A stretch of DNA of 64,000 bases from Alkalicella caledoniensis (GTDB lineage Bacteria; Bacillota; Proteinivoracia; Proteinivoracales; Proteinivoracaceae): positions 2,852,001-2,916,000 of the forward strand of contig NZ_CP058559.1 in the NCBI RefSeq assembly GCF_014467015.1, written 5' to 3'. The translations under genes and the position numbers were made by a program. The first letter of the stretch is position 1. Each line of letters starts with the position of its first letter. Positions 57,992 through 64,000 of the stretch are shown in pieces. Below the pieces are notes generated by a model. It ran no database searches, was not told where the DNA came from, and worked only from the letters and a program-made list of their open reading frames with translations.

Positions 57992-58798
57992 ATGTCTTAT
58001 AATTGGATTAAACCAGAAGAATTTTCATTTAACTCTTTTTTGCTAATGGATAGATGGATAATCAAGATGATGTGCAACCATCACCTTGGAAACAATGAAT
58101 ATGACAAAAATCTTGGTATAGCGTTAGAGTACAATCCCGCAGTGAAATGGTATTTATTTCACAAATGTCCTGAATGTAAACCCATTCTAGAAAAATTGAC
58201 CGAAGGTGTCCCTAAAAATCTATCCTCAGACGAAGTACGTAAGGCAGAAATAGATGCAATACGTGAAATGGAAACATCAATTGTTCTTGTTCATCCAGAA
58301 ATAATGGAAAAAAACTGTGACTATATCTACGATTGGGACAAGAAGTTTCTCCTTGAACTGGCTGATTTTACAGATAAGCTAGTACTGGATATAGGAAGCG
58401 GTACTGGCAGACTTGCATTTGCCGCAGCCCAAAAAGCAAAAAGAGTCTATGCAAGTGAGCCCACAGATGCATTGAGAGAATACTTACTGGATAAGATAAA
58501 ACACGAAAATATTGATAATGTCACAGTTTTAGACGGCACTGTAGAACAAATTCCCTATGAAGACAACACCTTTGACATAGTAATGTCAGGTCATGTGGTT
58601 GGCGATGATTATGAACGTGAGATTGCAGAACTAACAAGGGTTGTTAAAAATGGTGGATATATTATTGACTGTATAGGTGAAGACAACAGGAAAAGAAAAC
58701 CAAATGAAGAACTACTAAAGCGAGGATTTGAAGCCTTCTACCATGTTAGTAAAACAGGTGGAGATATCTATAGATACCGTAAACAAGTAGTTAAATAA
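57992..58798 (+). CDS. Class I SAM-dependent methyltransferase
   Basis: A 268-residue methyltransferase. Motif I is VLDIGSGTGRLAFAAA at about 131-146, motif II VYASEP, motif III NVTVLDGTVEQIPYEDNTFDIVMSGHVV (acidic-loop region), and the post-motif is ELTRVVKNGGYIIDCIGED. The N-terminal 120 residues (helical, with HKCPECKPILEKL, a CxxC pair) are not part of the fold and may bind substrate or zinc. TTGGAGG precedes the ATG. The target is unknown. A 19-codon ORF directly upstream may regulate it. Terminator follows. Confidence 0.87.
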   Translation: MSYNWIKPEEFSFNSFLLMDRWIIKMMCNHHLGNNEYDKNLGIALEYNPAVKWYLFHKCPECKPILEKLTEGVPKNLSSDEVRKAEIDAIREMETSIVLVHPEIMEKNCDYIYDWDKKFLLELADFTDKLVLDIGSGTGRLAFAAAQKAKRVYASEPTDALREYLLDKIKHENIDNVTVLDGTVEQIPYEDNTFDIVMSGHVVGDDYEREIAELTRVVKNGGYIIDCIGEDNRKRKPNEELLKRGFEAFYHVSKTGGDIYRYRKQVVK

Positions 58799-58808
58799 AG
58801 CAAATGCC

Positions 58809-58836
58809 TAGGACCTCATTTTTGAGGTCCTTAAAA
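58809..58836 (+). terminator. Intrinsic terminator
   Basis: aggacctca / tgaggtcct with a TTTT loop follows the methyltransferase gene. Confidence 0.75.
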
Positions 58837-58907
58837 TTTGATTTTTATCACCACACACAACCAATGATATATGCCCTATCCTGTCTCTACCATCACAAAG
58901 ACTTATT

Positions 58908-58950
58908 ACGGTAGGGGTCGGGTTCCATACCGACCCGGACTCTCAAAATT
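58908..58950 (+). repeat. Dispersed hairpin repeat, TCGGGTTCCATACCGA stem
   Basis: acggtaggggtcgggttcca continues taccgacccggactctcaaaatt. It is close to the 54593 copy and carries the ggac...caaaa 3' end of the family. Confidence 0.65.
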
Positions 58951-59081
58951 TACATCACCGCCTATACCAAACAATTACTTCTATTGACACGAACATCTGT
59001 TTGTGTTATGATAAGGAAAAATCCGGACTTAATATGTATAGACATATTGATATATATTAGATGTAACGAGGAGGTGTGTAA

Positions 59082-59519
59082 ATGGAAGCGGTTTTAAACA
59101 AGATTCTTGAGGAATTGCAGGGATTAAAAGAAGGTCAGACTAGATTAGAAGGCAATCTATCTAGAGTTGAGGACCGTCTATCCACAGTAGAAGGCAATCT
59201 ATCTAGAGTTGAGGACCGTCTATCCACAGTAGAAGGCAATCTATCTAGAGTTGAGGACCGTCTATCCACAGTAGAGGGCAATCTATGTAGAGTTGAGGAC
59301 CGTCTATCCACAGTAGAGGACAATCTAGCCGTGGTTGACAACCGTCTGTATAATGTTGAAGTGAGCCAGGCTAAGGTGGAACAGAAATTAGAGGTTATTT
59401 ACAATCAAACTGGTGAACTATCGGAATTTCGAACCAAAGTAAAAAACGACTTCGAGTATCTACTGTTGGAGAATGCTATGATAAAAAAAGACATTTACCA
59501 ACTAAAGCAAGCTAAATAA
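59082..59519 (+). CDS. Coiled-coil protein with 14-residue tandem repeats
   Basis: A 145-residue, entirely helical protein. Four near-identical 14-residue units (LEGNLSRVEDRLSTV type) occupy residues about 22-79, with hydrophobic residues at heptad positions, followed by decaying units and a final helix (FRTKVKNDFEYLLLENAMIKKDIYQLKQAK). It should form a parallel or trimeric coiled coil, like the small 'DUF' trimeric proteins beside phage genes, though no phage genes are here. GAGGAGGTG precedes the ATG. The repeat unit is exactly 42 bp and may vary in number. Function unknown. Confidence 0.75.
   Translation: MEAVLNKILEELQGLKEGQTRLEGNLSRVEDRLSTVEGNLSRVEDRLSTVEGNLSRVEDRLSTVEGNLCRVEDRLSTVEDNLAVVDNRLYNVEVSQAKVEQKLEVIYNQTGELSEFRTKVKNDFEYLLLENAMIKKDIYQLKQAK
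59151..59318 (+). repeat. Four 42-bp tandem repeats
   Basis: Units of 42 bases start at 59151, 59193, 59235 and 59277 and are identical except for one to three changes. A fifth degenerate unit follows to 59360. All are in frame (14 codons each). Confidence 0.9.
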
Positions 59520-59565
59520 CACGAAGTAACAAAGAGGTATCTATGGGGACCCTATAAACAAGTTA

Positions 59566-59607
59566 CTAAAAATAGCAGCTGTGTCCTTACACAGTTGCTA
59601 TTTTTAG
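59566..59607 (+). terminator. Intrinsic terminator
   Basis: ctaaaaatagcagctgtgt / acacagttgctatttttag, one mismatch, follows the coiled-coil gene by about 50 bp. The rest of 59520-59967 holds no gene; it contains decayed sequence and the left end of the TnpA/TnpB element. Confidence 0.8.
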
Positions 59608-59967
59608 TTCCCTATACAATAAAGCTTAAAGTAAATATGCTTCCTTGTTCGGTCTATACTAAGGTAGACCCATTTTTTAAACAACTGAATACAAGGGCCA
59701 ATGCTAATACCATAGATTCCAAATCCCACCACTAAACACAACGAATTGTACCCTACCTACATCATCTCTACCATAGTGGACACTCAAAGCTAACAATAAT
59801 CACCAATACCGAACAATAACGCCAAACTTGAATGAGTTGCCACGCATTCTCGTGTCTTCAGTCATGAGTTAGTGGCAACATATGTTGCTTAAAATAGATC
59901 TTATATTATTACAAATACTAGAATTATACATATACATATGTTCACATATAATTAAAGGATGTGACGT

Positions 59968-60369
59968 ATGGGAAAAGTTATTTATGGAAGAGGGTATGTT
60001 TATACTATCCAGTATCACATAGTTTGGTGTACTAAATATAGACACAAAATACTACAAGGAAAAGTAGAAAAGACTCTAAAAGAGATAATTAAACAGATTG
60101 CACAAGACAATCAGTTCAGGATAGAAGAAATAGAAACTGATTTAGACCATATTCATCTACTTATAGATTGTAGCCCTCAACATTATATTCCCAATATAAT
60201 CAAAGCATTAAAGGGAGTAAGTGCAAGGTTACTATTTAAAGCTCATCCAGAAATAAAGAAACAGCTCTGGGGTGGGCATTTGTGGAATCCTAGCTACTTT
60301 GTAGCCACTGTATCAGAAAATACACAGGAGCAAATAAGGGAATATATAAGAGGCCAAAAGACTAAATAG
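59968..60369 (+). CDS. tnpA: IS200-type Y1 transposase TnpA
   Basis: A 133-residue HUH single-strand transposase. The HUH motif is HIHLLID (after ETDLD). The catalytic tyrosine is probably in the LWNPSYFVATVSENTQEQIREYI helix. The N-terminal start YTIQYHIVWCTKYRHKIL matches the family. It should recognise the left- and right-end hairpins and move the element as a circular single-stranded intermediate. AAAGGATGTG precedes the ATG. It is complete for the family. Confidence 0.93.
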   Translation: MGKVIYGRGYVYTIQYHIVWCTKYRHKILQGKVEKTLKEIIKQIAQDNQFRIEEIETDLDHIHLLIDCSPQHYIPNIIKALKGVSARLLFKAHPEIKKQLWGGHLWNPSYFVATVSENTQEQIREYIRGQKTK

Positions 60370-60384
60370 AAAGGGAGGCGAACC

Positions 60385-61515
60385 ATGGTGTTAAAGGCAT
60401 ACAAGTATAGAATATATCCAAATAAAGAGCAAAAAGAGCAACTAGCTAAAACCTTTGGGTGTGCTAGATTTGTGTATAACTACTACTTAGCCGAAAAAAT
60501 AAAGCTGTATGAAGACAAACAAGAATCTCTGTCTAAAATAGATTGTAACAACCATCTAAACAGAGAACTAAAAAAAGAACTGATATGGCTTAAAGAAGTA
60601 GATAAGTTCGCCTTAACCAATTCTATTTACAACCTGGATACTGCTTATCAGCATTTCTTTAGAAGAGTTAAACAAGGAAAAGATAAGACAGGATTTCCTA
60701 GATTTAAAAGTAGACATAGCAATAGATTAAGCTACACAACTAATTTTACAAATAACAACATAAAAATTGATTTCTCAGATAATAAAATTAAGTTACCTAA
60801 ACTTAAATGGATAGAAGCCAAAGTTCACAGAGAATTTGATGGAAAAATCAAGTCTGCAAACATAGTTCAAAACTCAAGCGGAAGATATTATGTGAGTATT
60901 CTTGTGGATACAGAAGCAAAAGATCTACCACTACCGAAAGTAGATAAGACTATAGGGTTAGACTTAGGAATCAGTAATTTTCTGATAGACAGTGATGGAA
61001 ATACAATTTCTAATCCAAAAAACCTACATAAACATGAAAGAAAACTGGCTAAACTACAAAGGCAATTAGCCAAGAAACAAAAAACTAGTAACAATAGAAA
61101 CAAGATGAGAATCAAGGTGGCCAGGCTTCACGAAAAGATATCAGATACCAGGAGGGATTTCTTACATAAACTGTCTAAGCAAATTATCAACGAAAACCAA
61201 GTTATAGTTAGTGAAGACTTAAATGTAAGAGGAATGGTAAGGAATCATAAACTAGCTAAAGCAATATCAGATGTGTCATGGTCAGAATTCACTAGACAAC
61301 TAGAATATAAAGCTAACTGGTATTGCAGAACTTACGTCAAGATAGACAGGTTATTCCCATCTAGTCAGCTATGCTCTCATTGTGGATTTAAGAACACAAA
61401 AACCAAGAGTCTATCAGTTAGAGAATGGACTTGTGATAATTGCGGAAATGAACATGATAGAGATATAAATGCCAGTAGGAATATACTGCAAGAAGGCTTG
61501 CGAGTGTTAGCATAA
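60385..61515 (+). CDS. tnpB: TnpB RNA-guided nuclease (IS605 type)
   Basis: A 376-residue TnpB. RuvC residues are all present: GLDLGISNF (Asp), VSEDLNVRGM (Glu) and CGNEHDRDINASRN (Asp). The zinc finger is CSHCGFKN...CDNCGNE. The N-terminal helices (AYKYRIYPNKEQKEQLAKTFG, RFVYNYYLAEKIKL) match the family's start. GGGAGGCG precedes the ATG, 15 bp after tnpA. It should use the right-end transcript as guide RNA and cut DNA at the donor site. Intact frame and motifs suggest activity. Confidence 0.95.
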   Translation: MVLKAYKYRIYPNKEQKEQLAKTFGCARFVYNYYLAEKIKLYEDKQESLSKIDCNNHLNRELKKELIWLKEVDKFALTNSIYNLDTAYQHFFRRVKQGKDKTGFPRFKSRHSNRLSYTTNFTNNNIKIDFSDNKIKLPKLKWIEAKVHREFDGKIKSANIVQNSSGRYYVSILVDTEAKDLPLPKVDKTIGLDLGISNFLIDSDGNTISNPKNLHKHERKLAKLQRQLAKKQKTSNNRNKMRIKVARLHEKISDTRRDFLHKLSKQIINENQVIVSEDLNVRGMVRNHKLAKAISDVSWSEFTRQLEYKANWYCRTYVKIDRLFPSSQLCSHCGFKNTKTKSLSVREWTCDNCGNEHDRDINASRNILQEGLRVLA

Positions 61516-61651
61516 CAAAAAACAAAACATGTAGGGTAGGAACTATCCGAATTAACGCCTGTGGAGAATGCGATGCAGTAAGGTCGGTCTGAGAAACAGG
61601 AAATTCTAGTAGTGATACTGGAAGCCCGCAATTCATTCGTGGGAGGTTCAC
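61516..61651 (+). ncRNA. TnpB guide-RNA (reRNA/omega RNA) region
   Basis: The stretch behind tnpB contains several stems and ends in gaagcccgcaattcattcgtggg then GGTTCAC, as omega-RNA scaffolds do at the right end of TnpB elements. The following bases (61652 onward) would be the guide part. Region inferred by analogy. No transcript is shown. Confidence 0.6.
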
Positions 61652-61975
61652 GGCGAGGAGATAAAGATTACTTGGGAATCCAATGGCTCAACGGCTACTG
61701 GTGTTTCAGATAAATCAGGGGTAGTGATATTTGATATTGAGGAAAAGGGTGGTAAATTCACAGTAGAAGCCACTGGTTCTAACTACAAAATAACAGAAAG
61801 CGCAACATCAAAGCTACCAAGTTTAGAAGGATTTGGAGTTAAAACTATGGCTGACTACACAGTAAGCGGATATACCCTAAAAATAGAGCTAGGAGAACCA
61901 GCTTTTCCTGTAACAGATACTGAGTTAGGTTACTGGGGCTTTCTATCCTATATAATAGTTTTGGAAAGTAACTAA
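61652..61975 (+). pseudogene. Gene remnant lacking its 5' end, beside TnpB element
   Basis: From the end of the element an open frame continues GEEIKITWESNGSTATGVSDKSG and runs to a stop at 61975 (about 107 residues). It is beta-rich with a regular VYDIEEKGGKFTVEATGSNYKI pattern, but no family is recognised. An internal ATG at 61724 gives only the tail. No matching 5' part is visible left of the element, so the insertion was probably accompanied by loss of the start, or the missing part lies elsewhere. Confidence 0.6.
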
Positions 61976-62064
61976 GATATATGATTTTAACAACATAAAA
62001 AAACTAACCAAGTAGATCGGCGAGCAACTAGCTCATACGTATGGCTTAAGGCATAAATATATGT

Positions 62065-62097
62065 AAATCCCCACTTCTTGACAGGAAGTGGGGATTA
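62065..62097 (+). terminator. Intrinsic terminator
   Basis: aaatccccacttc / gaagtggggatt with loop ttgacag lies between the gene remnant and the lipoprotein gene. Confidence 0.7.
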
Positions 62098-62230
62098 AAA
62101 TGTATTATCCAGAATTAGTTCCTCTGACAAGAAGGGAATTTATGAGTAAAATAGAATAAAGTATCAATAAAGGGATGTATTTACGTGTAAATATGTGTTT
62201 GGAATATTTCTTTTGTGAGGGGGAGAAGAA

Positions 62231-63811
62231 ATGGCTTTTGTAAAAAATAAGGCAAGGGTATTACTAGTACTTATATTGATTATCTCACTCAATATGATGG
62301 GATGCTCAAATCAACCTATCAATGATACTGAAAGCAAAGGTAGTGTAGAAAAAGAAGAAAATAACGAAACATATATTATAAACAGTCATGAAATTGAGCA
62401 GACACAAAACTTCAAAGGAGTGGATCATCAAGTAGGTCGAGGTCCTGGGACAGATAAATACGAGGGATATTACCTTGTTAAGAGAGGATTTGGTTATGGA
62501 ATTACAGGAACAAGGACCCAAGAAGATATGTGGGTTAAATACCCCGACAGAACATATGGCTGTGTAACCCAAGAAGAATACGACAAGGTATTTGCAAAGA
62601 TTGAAGCAGCCGTAGAAGATTTTAGTATTGATGATGAGTTTCTCTGGGCAATTGGCCAAACTTTAAAGAGAGTTCCCTTTACTTACTATGATAGAAATAG
62701 CCCGCTGGAAGCCGGAAGACATGAAACCTTAGGGGGATTCCAAAAAACAGAACCTACTATCCTTTATAGCATAGGTAAAGAAGACTACATTACATACAGG
62801 GCGGGTCTTGGTTTATCTGTTAAACTAGGAAGTTCAGCCAAAGATCCAAGGGATGCTTCGCCAGCCTCAGCTTATGATGTGCTTTTTAGAAAACGTAAAG
62901 ACTGTGATGCATCTGCTCAGGTAAAGTTAGCTATTTTCGATATACTAGGATACGATACACAAATGATAGCCACTGCAAACCATGCTGAAGCCTATTATAA
63001 AATAGGGGGACAATGGTGGTGGGGGAGTCGATCTTATGATCTGAGTACTATTAAAGAAGGTAACAGAGTTGCAGTAAAGCATAGAGGTATAGATGAGGAA
63101 AATGTAAAAGTCAGCAATAGACCGCCTATGGAAGATTATGATATTAGCCAACAAGTTGGACAGGGCCCTGGTACTGGGAAATATGAAGGATATTATCTTA
63201 TAAACAAGGGTTTTTCTTACACTATAGATGGAACTACTACAAAAGAAGATATGCTTGTAAAATACCCAGGAAGAACTTACGGTTGTGTAACTCAAGAAGA
63301 GTATGACAAAGTTTTAGAAAAGGTAGAAAGAACCCTTAACGAAACAACTTTGCCTAAGAGCATGTTATGGAGTATAGATCAGACACTAGATAGAATTCCC
63401 TATGATACCTACGACAGATACGGTGAATTGGAATCAGACAAGTGGTATACGTTGTATCAATTTCAGCAACAGTGGGGATTTATGCTGTGGGAAACAGGGC
63501 GTGATGATTTTATTAAAGTTGCAAACGGTTTAACTATGAGTGCTAAGTTGAATCTAGAAGCCAAAGACTCAGAAAATGCAACACCTACATCGGCATATGA
63601 TGTTTTATTTAATAGAAGGACAGATGGTTATGGCCTAGCTTGGCTAGATTTAGCAGTGTTAGATGTACTAGGTTATGATGCTCAGATGAGAACTAGAGGG
63701 GAACACCCATTTATATATGTCAAAGCTGGTACTAGGTGGTGGAGTATGTGGGGTCATACAACAAACCTCTTGACTGGAAGAGTAATTGTTCCCTCAAGAG
63801 GTCAATATTAG
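62231..63811 (+). CDS. Lipoprotein with two transglutaminase-like repeats
   Basis: A 526-residue secreted lipoprotein. The signal ends in the lipobox NMMGC (C25), so it is anchored to the membrane outside. Two related repeats (about 66-285 and 306-520) share VGxGPGT-KYEGYY, the DRTYGCVTQEEYDKV segment and SAYDVLF. The first has transglutaminase-like residues: C225 (KDCDASA), H251 (ANHAEAYY, before GGQWWW) and D270. The second keeps only the His (H492). C225 and D270 positions are Gly/Thr, so it is likely inactive. The pair may act as a protease-like or cross-linking enzyme at the surface with the second as a binding module. GAGGGGGAG precedes the ATG. Confidence 0.8.
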   Translation: MAFVKNKARVLLVLILIISLNMMGCSNQPINDTESKGSVEKEENNETYIINSHEIEQTQNFKGVDHQVGRGPGTDKYEGYYLVKRGFGYGITGTRTQEDMWVKYPDRTYGCVTQEEYDKVFAKIEAAVEDFSIDDEFLWAIGQTLKRVPFTYYDRNSPLEAGRHETLGGFQKTEPTILYSIGKEDYITYRAGLGLSVKLGSSAKDPRDASPASAYDVLFRKRKDCDASAQVKLAIFDILGYDTQMIATANHAEAYYKIGGQWWWGSRSYDLSTIKEGNRVAVKHRGIDEENVKVSNRPPMEDYDISQQVGQGPGTGKYEGYYLINKGFSYTIDGTTTKEDMLVKYPGRTYGCVTQEEYDKVLEKVERTLNETTLPKSMLWSIDQTLDRIPYDTYDRYGELESDKWYTLYQFQQQWGFMLWETGRDDFIKVANGLTMSAKLNLEAKDSENATPTSAYDVLFNRRTDGYGLAWLDLAVLDVLGYDAQMRTRGEHPFIYVKAGTRWWSMWGHTTNLLTGRVIVPSRGQY

Positions 63812-63818
63812 CATATAT

Positions 63819-63850
63819 AGAACAAGGCAGGTGAATCTGCCTTGTTCTTT
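63819..63850 (+). terminator. Intrinsic terminator
   Basis: agaacaaggcag / ctgccttgttct with loop gtgaat follows the lipoprotein. From 63851 to the window end I see no gene. Confidence 0.8.
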
Positions 63851-64000
63851 TGCAATATGTTGCCAACCAATCTCTTAGATGGGTACTGAGCCGCTAAGAT
63901 ATATAATATTATGTAGGTGTTTACTTCAGATTATTAAGAATTATTCAAGGATTATATTGCCAGAGGCTAAAACATGTGAGATAATTCAAGTGTTAATGCA

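Larger units (their letters stand above)
59836..61651 (+). mobile_element. IS200/IS605-family element with tnpA and tnpB
   Basis: The left-end hairpin has perfect arms GTTGCCAC and GTGGCAAC at 59836-59843 and 59872-59879. The right end closes with the stem gaagcccgcaattcattcgtggg and GGTTCAC at 61651. Between them are a Y1 transposase and a full TnpB. Left border exactness is limited: the true border may lie a few bases before 59836. The element ends exactly where a truncated gene begins (61652). Confidence 0.8.

Noticed and set aside
59151-59360. CRISPR array
   Set aside because: The 42-bp units are contiguous with no spacers, are in frame and encode coiled-coil heptads.
61377-61651. Minus-strand ORFs over the TnpB right end
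   Set aside because: They overlap the TnpB C-terminus and the structured right end. The composition reflects the guide-RNA scaffold.

Overview
The window is AT-rich, with strong purine-rich ribosome binding sites, many intrinsic terminators and frequent GTG/TTG starts. Its genes include a nickel CO dehydrogenase set, several PTS systems, a GntR/ABC module and LiaRS-type two-component genes. This points to an anaerobic low-GC Gram-positive, most likely a Clostridia-class organism. I do not name a genus. I saw no rRNA, tRNA or CRISPR array.

Layout. 1-6700: a frameshifted GAF-GGDEF protein, an M3/M2-like peptidase, an XRE regulator divergent from an unknown small protein, a HAD phosphatase, a repeat-rich intergenic stretch, a membrane-anchored protein and a PHB-depolymerase-like esterase. 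6851-12469: a carbon monoxide module made of a sigma-54 activator with a V4R sensor domain, a consensus -24/-12 promoter, cooF, cooS, an unannotated 58-residue two-CxxC protein and cooC. 12635-20312: methionine aminopeptidase, a DUF4126 membrane protein, an MtnK-like kinase, an M24 peptidase, an FGGY kinase and an LCP protein with an unusual double-pass architecture. 20392-22089: an IS1182-family element with 8-bp target duplications, sitting inside the terminator of the LCP gene.

22237-26315: malX-malY-like genes with a PRD regulator. 26574-33691: an ECF S component, a HypE/AIR-synthase-like protein, an SH3 protein, a GntR-ABC operon with a near-perfect 36-bp operator, an AI-2E family permease and a CNNM/CorC protein. 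33972-40445: a sugar module with transaldolase divergent from a PRD/EIIB/EIIA activator, ascorbate-type EIIB and EIIC, and a split transketolase. The activator carries the only EIIA domain in this module.

40610-52901: a zinc-ribbon protein below a WYL regulator with two perfect inverted repeats between them, a frameshifted tocopherol-cyclase-like gene, a tandem gamma-carbonic-anhydrase-like protein, an ABC-2 exporter with its sensor kinase and regulator, a ParE/Phd toxin-antitoxin pair, a DUF2785 protein, a CrtI-like oxidoreductase and an epimerase. 53025-64000 is accessory: an internally deleted IS605-type relic, a duplicated gene scrap, small hypotheticals, an orphan structured leader RNA, a methyltransferase behind a 19-codon ORF, a coiled-coil protein with 42-bp repeats, a complete TnpA/TnpB element that abuts a beheaded gene, and a lipoprotein with two transglutaminase-like repeats.

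The most original observations are three. The two halves of the gamma-carbonic-anhydrase-like protein hold complementary subsets of the three zinc histidines. The CO dehydrogenase operon appears to be controlled by a MopR/XylR-like V4R sigma-54 activator, with a new zinc-ribbon ORF between cooS and cooC. A family of short hairpins with conserved flanks is scattered through the intergenic regions.
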